In this document: positions 10,603 through 22,700 of the stretch, piece after piece
How the letters are laid out: each line of letters opens with the position of its first letter
Numbering within the stretch: position 1 is the stretch's first letter
Assembly (NCBI GenBank): GCA_007449985.2
Contig: VIIQ02000010.1
Location: 744,001-808,000 of the forward strand
Origin: Desmodesmus armatus
Lineage: Eukaryota > Chlorophyta > Chlorophyceae > Sphaeropleales > Scenedesmaceae
DNA: 64,000 nt
Direction of reading: 5' to 3'
Made by a program: the position numbers and the translations under genes
The notes under the pieces: generated by a model
The model's database searches: none
What the model saw: the letters and a program-made list of their open reading frames with translations, nothing else
Told to the model about the DNA's origin: nothing

Positions 10603-11152
10603 ACTTGCAGGGAAGAAAGGGGCGCCAGGGTGTCAGGCTGTGACTGCGGCATCCACCCTGTCTGCTCCAAAGGTGTCCAAAGCTGCTGGGGCTGGCTCAC
10701 CGGCTGCTGCTGCTGCTGCTGCTGCTGCTGGGTGCCTGCTGGGTCGGCACCCAGCACTGGTTGCAGCTGTGCACCCTGCTGTGTCACTAGCTGCAGCTCT
10801 CGCAGCACCAGCTCTGAGAAGCTGTAGCTGTGGCTGCGCTGCAGTGAGACCTGTACTACAGGGGCTAGTAGCTCTGTGCCCACAGGCTGCAGCTGGTCCA
10901 AGGCAGCCTGCTCCTTGGCCAGCAGCTGCTGCAGGTGCAGGTCGATCACGTCAACCTCCTGGGGTTCTGTCACCAGCTGCTCACCCGGCTGCTGCCACCA
11001 TGCAGCAGCAGCGCTCTGCGGCAGGTCAAGGGAGGCGCCGACATGCAGCTGCTGCTGCTGCTGCTGCTGTGCCTGCAGCAGCCCCTGCAGCTCAGGAGCG
11101 TACATGCTGACAGGGTCAGGACTGAATGGTGGCTCTACCAGCATTGACACTC

Positions 11153-11187
<35 letters not shown>

Positions 11188-11960
11188 GGATGCTGGAGGG
11201 TGTGGCCTGGCAGCAGCTGCACCGAGCTGCGCGACGCGCGCACTGCGCGTTGCTTGCCGCGGTAGCGGGGTGGCAGTGACACACTGCAGGAGCGACTCAG
11301 CTGCATGGGGCTGTAGCTGAGGCTGCTGCCAGCTGCAGCGGCCTCCTCGCCTGAAATGCTGCTGGCGCTGCGCTTGGGCCGGGGGCCGGGACGCCAGGTG
11401 GCACCTGGGTAGAAGTGCTGCCCTGCTGGCACCGCAAAGGAGGTGAGATCTGTTGACTGCTGGCTGTTGAGGGAGGGGCAGCTGCCTGCCAGTGTAGCGC
11501 TGCTGTGGGCTCCGGCAGAGGTGGATCCATGTACCAGGGCCATGGGTGTGGCATGCGTGCTGTGCGGCTCCTCGCCCTGCCACATCGTGGCATCGGACAG
11601 GGCAGCACAGAGGGCGTGCTCCAAGATCTTTTCCTGCAGCTGGTCGCTGTGTGGGGCTGTGAAACCTGCAGATGGATGACCGTGACCTGTGGTGTCAACG
11701 CCGGTCCGTGGAAACATTAACGTGCCCAGAATGTCAGAAGCCGTGCTGAAAACGCCCAAAGCGTCTTTTTCCAACGTTAATACTGAAGACAGGCAGTCGT
11801 TGAGGCTGTCTAAGTGGGGGATTTCTTTGGTGTAATTCCCAAGTCCGCTCGTCATCGGCTGCCCGACAAGCATGTCACCAGGGGACCTCAGAAATGAAGG
11901 AAAAACTGTCCTGCGTGTACAAAAGAAGAAGCAAAGCATCGAGGCAGCAGGTGGGAGCAT
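10140..11960 (-). CDS. Q-rich low-complexity protein, unknown function
   Basis: An intact single-exon frame of 606 residues from ATG 11960 to TAA 10140; a later ATG (MLVGQPMTSG) could also be the start. It has a N-terminal region with LTLEKDALGVF, the motif HALCAALSD, a Ser/Ala-rich part, a basic motif KQRAVRASR, many polyQ runs of 5-12 residues and a C-terminal block LQFERAVLMHRLRKAL. These four anchors occur in the same order in the gene at 4822-6641, so the two are tandem paralogues about 3.5 kb apart. No known domain is recognised. Two-stage composition (short conserved motifs, long Q-rich linkers) suggests a transcription or RNA-granule regulator, but that is a guess. The 3' flank holds the palindrome cluster. 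Confidence 0.65.
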
Positions 11961-13071
11961 TCAGTACAGTACCACGATCCACAGTGCAATTCAATGTAGC
12001 TCCGTGTCACATTGCCCGCAAGCATTGCACGACATAGCCAGAACTCCTCTGAACCCATGTAAACCCAAAAACTCCTTCATCCTCGCACAAGAACTCACCT
12101 GCTCCACGTGCAAATCGCTCCGAGCTCTGCCTTGAGGTGAAATAAGCCTGTGATCAGAATTTTCCGTCTTGATGAATTCTTTATCTCCTTATGGGTCGGG
12201 AGTCACATGTGCATTCTCTTGTGCATCGTAACAAGAACTTATAGATTCACACCATGAATAACAAAATAGCAATACTGCAGCTATAGCGCATGCTGATACC
12301 AGATGGGATTAGAAACGCCTGCATCGACGTTCAGTGTGTCATATAGGTGCGTTGAGATCAATCAGTTCCACCTGAGAAGTTGACACCAAACCTCCGCCAG
12401 CCAGGCTGGCCCTGGCCCAGTGGGAGCAACGTTGGTGTCATGAAGGGAGGGTGGTGGTGTCATCCTCAAGAGCCTCGCAATCTGGCTACAAACCAGGGGA
12501 CACGATAAATACAACTTTGTGTGCAGAAAGTGTCCCCATCTCAGAGCAAGCAGAGCTGGGGTACACCGCATAATCAGGGGCTGGGGGCTAGGGGTTCCCC
12601 ACTCGTCGGTGTGTTTGGGGGGGGGGGAGTCAATACCCGTACACCGCAGGTTGATACCAAATCAGACTGAAACGGTTGGAGTGGCAGCGATCCGTCCACT
12701 ACAGGCCCGGCAGCAATCAACAGCCTAAAGCGCCTGGGAGCCTGGGGGGGGGGTACTGGACACAACAAAAGCGACTGACGATAAACTGTCTCAATTGATC
12801 CCCCTCCCCCACACATGCCTTGGCAGTGAATCCCTTTGGGTGGCAAGCACTAGTAATTGGACAAGCAACATTATGCCACCGCAAAGTCTTGAGCGATGTA
12901 AAACACTCCTCTTGCACCTGAAGCACCAGAAGTAGGTTTTTGGAGCCCCTGCAAGATGACTCAATTACAGCCCACACTGCACGCCACACAGTTACAACAC
13001 ACACTCCAATTCTCGGGCACCTAGTCATGGATCAATGCGCGCAACCACACAACCTGCTGAAACAATCAGCA
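11961..13071. other. Intergenic, contains 3' UTR of the methylthiotransferase gene
   Basis: No coding region is recognised. Two G runs (12617-12627 and about 12745-12754) and near-duplicate phrases such as GATACCAAATC are present. The part close to 13071 is the 3' UTR of the minus-strand gene. The part after 11960 should be the promoter of the Q-rich gene. Confidence 0.6.
12965..12996 (-). terminator. Two TGTAA poly(A) signals of the methylthiotransferase gene
   Basis: TTACA on the plus strand at 12965-12969 and 12992-12996 reads TGTAA on the minus strand, about 76 and 103 nt after the stop codon at 13072. TGTAA is the usual poly(A) signal of chlorophycean algae. Confidence 0.65.
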
Positions 13072-16000
13072 TCACCGTGCAGCCACAGCTGGTGCTGCCG
13101 CTGCTGCGCCACTGCTGCTGCTGCTGCCCGCTAGGTGGGGCAGGGGTGCCCTAAACGGCACCACCTCCACCATGTCACCAAACAAGCTGTACGCGTTGCA
13201 CTGGTCAATCTTCACGTTGACCAACTTGCCCCGCAGCTCAACCCCATCCCCATCAAAGTACACCAGCTTGTTGTGCCGCAGCCTGCCGAAGGCCTGGTTG
13301 GGGTTCCTAGGGTTTACCCCCTCCACCAAAACCTCAAGGGTCCTGCCCTGGAAGCGCTGTGCACGCTCTGTGGCCACCTCCAGCACCACAGCATTCAACC
13401 GGTTCAAGCGGTCCGCCTTGATTAGGTCGGCAACCTGCGGGGGCAACACCGCACCAGCCAGGGCAGCAGGGGCAGCGTCAGTAACGCCAGATGGAGAGCT
13501 GACGATGCAGCATAACACACCCCTACATGACTGCTGAAGTCATCAACAGTCAATAGGTGCATGCAGCCGCTTTGGGCACCTTCAAGCACCCCCCCCACAC
13601 ACACACACGCTGGCATCCTTTCACCCCCCCTGTGCCCTGCTGCGCCTTGCCTTTGCATCTCCTTGCAACCATGGGTGGACCCCCACCCCAACCCCACCCA
13701 CCGACGCGCTGGCCCATCCACCCCCTTTTCCTCCACCCCTTCACCCACCGATGCTGTGCCTCACCTGGTTGTCCCACTCTGCTGCAGGAGTGTTGGGGCG
13801 AGGTGAGTAGGCTGCTGTGTTGACCCGGTCAAAGCCAATCTGGCGCACCAGCGCCTCAGTGGCCAGGTACTGCTCCTCAGTCTCACCTGCAGGCCACATA
13901 TGCACACGCACCATGCATGAGAATGATATCCATACCAACACGTGTGATGCATTCACAGTGAGGTAAGCCGCGGCAGACGCTTGTCTCAGCACACTCGTCA
14001 GTTTGAGGTGCCCACCCCTCCTCCACAGCAGCAGCCTGCCTGCTGACCCAGGCAGCAGCTGACCCCTTGGCCCTTGACAGCCAGAGCAACAGTTCCCCTG
14101 CCAGCACCCAATGGGTGCTATCGGAGCTGACAACCAATAGAGTGAGTGCCTCTTCCCGAGCACACTCAACTGGAACCGCCCAACAAACACACATTATGAG
14201 GCAGTACCATAAGCCCTGTCCAGCCGACACTGATGCGCAACGAATGCATGTGCTTTGTTTGGCTACTATATGGTGAACACGTAGACATAGTCGCCACACA
14301 TCAATGGCATTGCCTACCAGTTTGAGCCGGCTGCAACACCACAAAACATACATGCCGTTGTGTTGGCCGCACCACTCACCCGGAAAGCCCACGATGGCGT
14401 CCCCACTGATGGATGCATCGGGCATGTAGCGCCGTATGTTGTCAATGATGCTGGCGTAGCGCGCTGCCGTGTAGCCGCGCCGCATCTCGCGCAGGATGGT
14501 GTCGTCGCCACTCTGGAAGGGGATGTGGAAGAACTCACACAGCTTAGGCAGCTCTGAGCAGGCACGCACCAGGCGGTCTGTGGGGCGGTAGTGATGGGTT
14601 GTAGTCATGGGGACCACCGGACAGGGGCCAGGCAGCAGACAGGCATGCAAACACACACAATCCACGTCAAGTGTAAGTGATCATGGCAGAAGCAGCCTGG
14701 TGAGGGGTGGGCAACAGAGAGGTAGCCATGGTGGCGGTGGCAGATGCAGTTGAGCAAGCACAAAACCCAGCGTGGGCTGCGCCACAGACACATGATGCAT
14801 GCACTGCATGCACGACCCCAGCCCCTGCCAGGCGTACACACCTGTAAAGTAGCGCGGGTGTGAAGTGGCGAAGCGGATACGCTCGATGCCGGGCACATCC
14901 TGCACATAGCGCAGCATATCTGTAAAGGTGTGCTGCCGCCGGCCGCTGCCGTCTGCAGCCATGCCTGGTAAATCGCGGCCGTAGGCATCGACGTTCTGGC
15001 CCAGTAACGTCACCTCCTTGTAGCCTGTGGACATGGCGGCAGCGGTAACAGCAGCACCGATGGCAGCTTGAGCATGGCACCAATGAACCCACAGCCTGTG
15101 GTCTTGTTTTGAAGCGATAGGTGTAAGCCTGTATTTAACATTGTGGTGTAACACCCACCAGCTGCTGATCCAAAACGAAGCCCATCAATAGGATCGCTGC
15201 TGCTGCTGCTTGTGGAGCTGCTGCTAGTGCTGGACAGCATGGCGGATGCCACTGGGCACAAGCTGCTCAGCCTGCATGCCTGCATACGGTGCTCCTTATT
15301 ATGCTCCCATGTCATGCCGCGGGGGGGGGGGGGGGGGGGGGGGGGGTCAGCCCTGCTCACTAATGCTGTGTAGTTTATAAACTCAGCAGTGACAGCTGAT
15401 TGTGCGAGACACCGCACCTGCCTCCCCCAGTGCCAGCATCTCCCGCCGGATGTCCTCCTGCCGCCTGCTCTGCTCCTGGCCGCGCGTGAAGGGCACCACG
15501 CAGTACGTGCACTTCTCGTTGCAGCCGTAAATGACATTGACCCACGCTGTCAGGTCGCTGTCACGCCGGGGAACGCTGATGTCTTCACTGATCTGTGTAG
15601 CAAGGCCGCATGAAAGAATTGCAGGGACCGGGACATGACAGCAGCAGGGGTGAGACAGGTGATTCAGGTTAGGTGGTCAGGGCTGCGGGCGGCAAGCAGA
15701 CCGTGTGGGCATGTCACATACGACTGCATGTGCTCAGCCCTGGCAGGGTTGAGCGTCGTTGCAGCTACAACCATTTAGGCGCGCGCCCTGTTGTTTGCAG
15801 CTGCACGGTGCACAACATGGCTGTCCCAGAAAGGCCCGATACAGCTGAGCCCACCTGCGCCTCCCTAGCAGCTTCCTGCTTGTTGCTGCGGCACCCTGGC
15901 TGACAGCTTCAAACCACTGTGTGTATGTAATGGCGGCTGCAGGCCAGTGCTGAGGCAGAGTGCACTGAGTGTGCTGGCCTCACCTCGATGTGATCAGTGG

Positions 16001-17243
16001 CACACAGCTGCGTCTGGTTGGCGTCAACTTGCTCCAGCAGCTGATCCAGCTTGTTGGCAAATTGAGGGCCTGACAGCATAAGGCACAACAAACACAATGT
16101 CACATCCTTGGATGGTTCATGCAATGGCTGGATGCACTCCCTGTGTCTACACACACGACACAGTTGGTGCCCCTACCAAGCTGACATAGCAATAGGGGTG
16201 TACCAAGGAATACCACTCAACATGCTTCACGGACATGCACTGCTGCCCTTGGCAACACCATGTCGCACAGCACGCTGCAACAAAAGGCCTCATGACGCTG
16301 CATTCAGTGTTGCGTTGATGCCTGCACGAAACACTGGGGTGTGCTGTGTAGGCCGCTACAGCGACACCATGCCTTGCCATGCCATAAGGCTGTGCTGTGC
16401 CATGCTGTGCTGTGCTGTGCTATGCTGTGCTGTGTCATGAGGCTGTGTGAGCTCACCCATGACCAGGTCCACCTCAGGCACCCTCCTGAGCAGCTGCTCC
16501 CCCTCCTGCTGTGCAACACAGCCTGCAACAACAATCTTCAGGTCACCCATGCGATCACGCTTGCGCTTAGCCTGCAGGAAAACAGCACACACAGCAACAG
16601 CTGATGTTACAGGACACAGCTGATGTTACAGGACCTGGCAGGTGTGGTGTAGGCTAAGAGCAGATGCCGAACACCAACACACAAATTCTGCATGCCCCTG
16701 GTGAAGTTCACCTGCGTGCTGGCATGGTGAAGTTGGACGGGCATCCAGGCACCATTGGCAGACTGAGCGCAACCTCAAAACTGGTCAAAGTGCTGCTGTG
16801 CTACTGCCACAAGTGGTGCTGAGGTGTCCTTATGCATGGGCACAGAACTGCTCAGCCCCTTGTGCTGCTGCGGCCATGGATGCTGCTGCTGCTGCTGGTG
16901 GTGCTGCTGCTGCTGCCTGTCTGTGCTCACCTGTCTGCCAAGTGCTGAGTAGACTTTGACCTCTGCCTTCTCTCTGATGCTGCATGTGTTGTATATCAGC
17001 ACATCTGCTGCTGAAGGGTCCTCTGCACACTCATAGCCCACTGACTCCAGCACGCCAGCCATGCGCTCAGAGTCTGCCAGGTTCATCTGCACAGGGGACG
17101 AAGGGTGATGTCAGCATAATGGGTCCCTGATCCCAACAAAGGCAGATTGGGAGAGCTCACAAAGGCCATCATATGTTGCTGACATGCTGCAAACTGTGCT
17201 GGTGTGCCTTCATGCTGCTGCTGCTTCTGCCCATATCTACTCG

Positions 17244-17283
<40 letters not shown>

Positions 17284-17660
17284 GCTCATCACGACAGGCC
17301 GCCAGCCTGTCTCGGATGCAGTGAGAGTCATGTTGTTGTGAAAAGGGTTGATTGACTTCTGTAGGTCCTCCCTACACTGCCAGAGTCACTACGCGCCTGC
17401 TTGTGACATCCATGCACTGACCTGGCAGCCAAATGTGTGAATGTGGTACCTCTTGCCGTTCTTTGGGATGTCCTTGGGTGCCTCCCTCACCATGACATGA
17501 CCTGTGGCATTCGTTGCATGTGGCACTTGTTGGCTGGTTGTGACACACTTTGTGTATGCATCCCCATGAAGGGCCCCTCCTCACCATCCATGCCGCAGTG
17601 TGCTGCTTTCTCCAACTCATCAAGCTCGGCCTGTAGGTCCTGCGGCAGCTCTATATTTGC
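13072..17660 (-). CDS. miaB: MiaB/CDK5RAP1-type tRNA methylthiotransferase (5' end not resolved)
   Basis: A radical SAM enzyme that adds a methylthio group to N6-isopentenyl-A37 of tRNAs. Ten exons join in phase: 17660-17585, 17501-17422, 17086-16931, 16571-16457, 16069-15984, 15592-15418, 15024-14842, 14577-14380, 13886-13765, 13434-13072 (517 codons plus stop). The N-terminal UPF0004 domain carries the three cluster cysteines in [23 protein letters not shown] and VAGCVAQ. The radical SAM motif is [16 protein letters not shown] (CxxxCxxC). Later blocks are [33 protein letters not shown], and a C-terminal TRAM domain. It has all residues needed for activity. The first exon starts right after an in-frame TAG, so one or more upstream exons (start codon, likely organelle presequence) must lie above 17660. 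An Arabidopsis-like organellar location is likely but not shown. Confidence 0.93.
15321..15346. repeat. G26 homopolymer in methylthiotransferase intron
   Basis: A run of 26 G on the plus strand (C on the coding strand) lies in the intron between the radical SAM cysteine exon and the GYKEV exon. Its length is likely to be unstable or wrongly called. Confidence 0.85.
16386..16440. repeat. TGTGC pentamer microsatellite in intron
   Basis: Repeated GCTGTGCTGTGC and TATGCTGTGC units form an imperfect 5-bp repeat immediately next to the exon at 16571-16457. A separate CTG trinucleotide run lies in another intron of the same gene (about 17240-17280). Confidence 0.7.
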
Positions 17661-18101
17661 CTACATCTTGGCAATTGAGCGCGCTGTTTGGGCACTGCGA
17701 GCTGCCTGCTGCAAAAGCCAGAGACCGATGGAGGGGACACCAGCCTGCGCATTTGCTGGCCCGCAAGAGCCATATTGAACTGCTTTCGAATGTTTCAACA
17801 GCGTTTGCATGAGCACGCTGCAAACTGACTGTCCCACTTGCAACCTCAAATTTACCGTTGGCAGGTTGACTAAACAGCCAAAAGTGCCCAAAGGTGGAAG
17901 AAGCCACGGAGGAATGGGCCAAGATGATTGCCTATGCAGTTGACCGCCTGACACCCTGCCACACTGTCAGGCTCTATGTCCCAAGGCCAAGACCCAGGCC
18001 CAACGCAGACCAGCCTGGCACGTTCAGTGACAGGTGGACACAACCTTCAGTGAAAGCACAGGACCTTCACCCAGTCCAATACACAGCACACCACAGTAAG
18101 C
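17661..18101. other. Gap between methylthiotransferase and Dabb gene
   Basis: This stretch should contain the missing first exon(s) and promoter of the methylthiotransferase and the 3' UTR of the A/B-barrel gene, both on the minus strand. Two minus-strand frames are open (to 17922 and 17954), but no start exon could be joined with confidence. Confidence 0.5.
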
Positions 18102-19262
18102 TCAACAGCCCTGCATCCAACAACAAACTACACGCCCACTGCCCATTGCTGCGCACAGCTCACACTCCACAATCCACGGCAGCCAGGGGTGCCATCCACT
18201 ACAAGCCTGGCCCCCCACTCCCTCTTGACACCTCTGTCGACTCTTCCGTAGGCTGTATGCTGATAGACAGGCTGCTGACTGCCACGACAGGGACCGGGGG
18301 TCTGCTGTCACCACAGCCGCACATGCCGGCGTGCCCAGCAGCTGCTGCACCTGCTGCGGCGCTGCAAATCGTGTCATGAGGACATGCGTGGCAGCTGCAT
18401 GCACACACGATATGACGGCACCATGGGACGTCTGGATCCCGCCCGCAACAGAGCTCTCTGCCAGATCAGCTAGCTGTGTCAAAAAGGCGTCTGCACCCAG
18501 GCCCCCGTTGCTGCTCGGCTGCAGCAGCAGAACGTGCTCCACCCCGCTCTCAAACTCCTCCCCCCGCCGAAACAGCGCCTCCAAGCGCTTGGTCACCATG
18601 CCCTCAAACACCAGCTGTGCATGGTCGGTGCACAGGGCATCGACTGCGTCTCTGCTGCTGCTCATGAGTGGGTGTGCCATCAGGTGCTCCAGGTTCAGCC
18701 GGCTGCCCAACCGGAAGTGCACAGCATGCGTGAAGCCGCACTGCCACTGGCCATTGGAGCGCTGCTGCGCCTGGCTTGCTGCTGCTGGGCTGGGACTGGC
18801 TGCAACGGGCTGCTGCTGCGGCTGCTGCTGCTGCTGCTGCTGGTATGCGGTACAGCTGACCACGGGGCCCGCTGATGCGCACAGTATTCCTGCCGGCACC
18901 AGGTACTGCAAGGACCATAAAGAGTCCAGCAGAACCTCTACCTGCTCTGGGTCGACGTCGCTTCTGGCTTTTAGCAACCACAGGAGCTCCACCACCGAGG
19001 CTTTCTCTGGGGGCCCGGCAGTCGCCCTGCAAACATGCCGCTGCCCTCTGAATGCTCCTGCCAGCTGCTGTGGGAGGCATGTAGCCAGGCCAAGGGCAAA
19101 AGATACCGGGACTAGCTGCTGGGGGTTGGCACAGCTACTGCTCCTGGGCACTGGATGTTGATGGTGACCCCCTCTGCATGTCTGTGCTGCGCCCAGCGGT
19201 TGGTGTGTGGGAAGGTGAGGCTGCTGCACCTTTGGCAGGCCAACTGACGCCCTAAAGGGCAT
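18102..19262 (-). CDS. Double stress-response A/B barrel (Dabb) protein, likely plastid
   Basis: The first ATG in the frame is at 19262, giving 386 residues. A basic, Ser/Gln-rich N-terminus of about 75 residues looks like a transit peptide. The first Dabb unit begins at VVELLWLLKARSDVD and SLWSLQYLVP and ends with FTHAVHFRL and LMAHP. Its middle loop is swollen by a polyQ/Ala insertion. The second begins GVEHVLLLQPSS and ends THVLMTRFAAPQQVQQLLG. Two tandem Dabb units are the layout of plant UP3/DABB1 plastid proteins, which are of unclear enzymatic role. The Cys/Trp-rich tail after the second unit looks non-conserved, so a 3' intron may have been read through and the real end may differ. 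The gene is divergent from the dynein gene, with starts 477 bp apart. Confidence 0.72.
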   Translation of the reverse strand: MPFRASVGLPKVQQPHLPTHQPLGAAQTCRGGHHQHPVPRSSSCANPQQLVPVSFALGLATCLPQQLAGAFRGQRHVCRATAGPPEKASVVELLWLLKARSDVDPEQVEVLLDSLWSLQYLVPAGILCASAGPVVSCTAYQQQQQQQPQQQPVAASPSPAAASQAQQRSNGQWQCGFTHAVHFRLGSRLNLEHLMAHPLMSSSRDAVDALCTDHAQLVFEGMVTKRLEALFRRGEEFESGVEHVLLLQPSSNGGLGADAFLTQLADLAESSVAGGIQTSHGAVISCVHAAATHVLMTRFAAPQQVQQLLGTPACAAVVTADPRSLSWQSAACLSAYSLRKSRQRCQEGVGGQACSGWHPWLPWIVECELCAAMGSGRVVCCWMQGC

Positions 19263-19739
19263 TTTTGGTGTGCACTTGCTGGGCACTTGCTGGGCTTGTG
19301 GCGCAGTATCTGAAACAAGATAAGAAGGCCAACAAGATCTGTTGGGATCAGAGGACAGGACAGATGCACAAGGTCGTTTAACTCCAGTGCGGGCTTGTGC
19401 TGCTGAGCCTCATAACCATCTGATACAACAAGCTGCCCATGAACAAACTGCTAGGTTTTCATGGGCCATTGTAGTTTGACTGGGTTTGAGCAGCTGACGA
19501 TTTCCGAGTTACTGAGGCAGGAGACAATTGCCGGTAAAGGGATCTCATCGTCGTAGGACCTCATCATGATCTTGTGTCGCTGCTCACACCTCAAGCCATG
19601 AAAGAGCAGTAGGCACCACCATCATCAGTATGGAGCAGCTGGACGAGGCAAACGGCATGGTGGGCAAACCTGCAGATCATAAAGCACATAAAATTTCGGA
19701 ACCTCGAGCATAGCACACTTCACGCTGGATGTCTGCACC
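19263..19739. promoter_or_regulatory. Presumed bidirectional promoter between Dabb and dynein genes
   Basis: The 477-bp stretch separates the ATG of the minus-strand Dabb gene and the proposed ATG of the plus-strand dynein gene, so both promoters and 5' UTRs must fit here. No TATA box or flagellar-gene motif could be singled out. Confidence 0.5.
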
Positions 19740-22700
19740 ATGCAGGTTGAGGAGGGGACTGTGGAGAATACTGCAGTTGTTGTCGACCCAGCCTGCCTCG
19801 AGTGGATTAAGGGAAAGCTGCAGCTGGTGAGCGGTCATGCAGGTCGTCAGGACGTATGAACTCATGCAAGCATCAGGAAGTCTGACTGATCTTGTGTCTG
19901 CATGTGTGGTGCAGTTGCTGCAGGATGGAGCAGCTGATACAGAGGAGCCCTGGCTGGACCAGGCCTGGTCAACAGCTGCACATGAGCAACCAATTGCAGC
20001 CTTCCTGACAAGCGTCAAGGTGTGATGCAGTGTTCTGGCATACCCTTTTGGCAGCGGGTTCACTTGACACGTATGCAGCACACTGAAGACGAAGGGGGTG
20101 TTGCATGGGATACGCAAGCAGCCATGCAACAGCTGAACCCAGCACCGCAAAGGAGGGATATTATATCCAGCACACTGACGATGAACCTTGTGTTGTGCTG
20201 CCCACTGCAGGTGTCACGCCTTTTGGCTGTCAGAGCCAGGGCGGCTGACACCAGCTTCAGCATCATGCACGAGCTGCCTGTACAGTTCCACACGGTGAGT
20301 GGTGGGAACAGCTGTACAGCGTCATCTGTCGGCAAGCGGCATCCGACATGCCGTGTTCTATCTGAGCAGCAATAGGCGTACATGGGTTGAGTGGCTGCTG
20401 TGGTTTTGTTGCGCACCCTGGCTGCAGATGGTGTACTTTATCAAGGACACGGACCACTTCGTCACCCGCAACAACATAAGCCAGCTTGTGCAGTTTGGCG
20501 TGCTCAAAGACTCCAGCAGCAGTGCTGGCCTCGGCAGGAGCAGCAGCAGCAACAGCGCAAGCATCAACACCAGCAGCAATAGCAGCAGCGGCATCGCCAG
20601 CAGCATGGAGCCTCTGCTGCGGCTGATGGGCCATGTGTACCTGCCGCAAGTGGCACACAGTGGCAGCTGGCCGGATGCCGTGAGGAAGGACTTCCTGTCC
20701 TACACCCACCGGTTCATGTCTTCACTTACAGAGGCAGTGCACGAGGCGCAGGGCCGCACCGTGCTGTACATGCCAGCAGAGGAGCTGAGTGATGTCAGCA
20801 CGCACGAGGCAGCCCGGGACAGGCATCTCACGCAGCGGCTGGAGACCACGCTGATGTACTGGACGCGGCAGATAGCAAACGTGCTGAACAAGCAGGACTG
20901 CAGCGATATGGGGCAGCGGGCAGGGCCACTGGTGGAGATTGAGTTCTGGCGCAGCCGCAGCGCTGATCTCAATGGCATCAGCGCACAGCTGGAAGACAAG
21001 CAGGTGTGCTGGGCGGCTAAAACACTGCAATTTTGTGCCCTCGTCATGTTGTGCGTGTGTGAGAATGTGCAAGCATATGACCCTCTGGGTCCTTTCTACG
21101 TTGAGGAAGCTGCTGCCTGGGAAGCAGTTGAACTGTGCCTAGGTCCTGTGCTGCTGGCCTGGCCTCTGCGGCAGCTTGCAATTGTTCCATTGACCATGCA
21201 ATGATGTTGTGGGGGCACCGCGGTGCTGTCGGCGTGCTGCAGGTGTCTAACATCGCCAAGGTGTTGAGCCTGTCAGGGTCCAGCTATCTGGCACCCTTCC
21301 TGCAGCTGAAGGAGCGCATCCAGCAGGAAGCAGTGGCAGCAGAGGACAACGTGCGCTTCCTGGCATGCCTGGAGGGCCCCTGCCAGCAGCTCAGCAAGGC
21401 CACGCCACAGCAGATACCCGCCCTGCTGCCACAGGTGCTGAACTGCATACGCATGGTGTGGTCCCTCAGCAGGTACTACAACACCCCTGAGCGCATCGTC
21501 AGCCTGCTGCAGAAGCTGAGCACTGAGATCATCAACAGGTGCTGCAGCGCACTCAAGGTGGAGGACATCCTCACGGGCAACGTGCTAGGTGTCATGGAGA
21601 TGCTGCAGCAGAGCATGGCAGCAGGTGCGCTGCGCAGCATGCCCTCGCCTCACTTGCATGCAGATGTCACGCTCTAGGCGGTAGAAAATACTGTTGCGTC
21701 TGGAGTGCTGAGGTGCATGAGGCCTGCATGCGCCACCCAATGTGACTGTGCAGCAGCTGGGAAGCATGAACGCCTTGACTGTCAGGCGAGCCGGTGCCAA
21801 CATACTGGTCTGCCGTGCTGCCTTGACTGTGCCTCTGCGTGTGACCTGCAGGCCAGCAGTACAAGCTGTGCTATGACTTCACAGCAGCCGCCATCAGCGT
21901 GTCAGGCAGCCCTCCATGGGACTTTGACGCTCCCATCTTCTCTTACATGGATGCGTTCCTGCAGCGGTGCACAGACCTGCTGGAGGTGTGTGAGGCGCAG
22001 CTGCAGTTTGCACCAGATGCCAAGCTGCCAGTCTTTGGCGGCACGCGGGGTGCAGAGGTGGAGAAGAACATTGCAGACATCCAGGCATCGTTCAGGAGCC
22101 TGTTGGGCCAGCTGCAGGGGCTGGGCTATGACATGCTGGACATCCAGGCCATACAGTGAGTCATGCTGTGTTGGTGCTGGCCCACACGCCTGATGCCTGA
22201 CAGGGGATCCCCCCCATCTATCGCAGGTTAGTACTGGCGTAGCCTGTTTGTTTGCTCTGCAGCTCCATCAACCCAAGAGCTGGCGTGCAGTTGGTGCACA
22301 GCCTGCTGTCCATGAGGCAACCCTTGTAGTATCCTGATACAGCGCATGCACTGCAATGTATCCTGCAGGTGGCACGATGACTTCACAGCGTTCAAGGCTG
22401 GCGTGCATGACCTGGAGGTGATGCTGGAAAACGTGATGCAGCTGGCACTGGACAGCACGCCCAGCCTGCCGGGCATGCTGGAGCTGCTGGAGGGCTTCCA
22501 GGCCATGGCCAAGCGCACAGCAGTCAAGCGCGCTGTGGAGCGGCACATGTCGGAGTTCTACCGCAGGTTCATGGCGGAGATCAATGCCGTCAAGAAGCAC
22601 TTTGACACGCTGCGCCGCACGCCGACAAGCAGTCCCATGCTTCCGCACTATGCTGGTGCTGCCAGGTGAGCAGGGGATTTCATGCAGTTGGGTGGGTGAT

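Noticed and set aside
10313..11110. 265-residue plus-strand frame rich in Ala
   Set aside because: It is the antisense shadow of CAG/CTG runs in the Q-rich gene on the minus strand; it has no motif of its own.
22262..22325. Possible extra dynein exon ([12 protein letters not shown])
   Set aside because: Including it breaks codon phase, while joining 22155 to 22369 keeps it.
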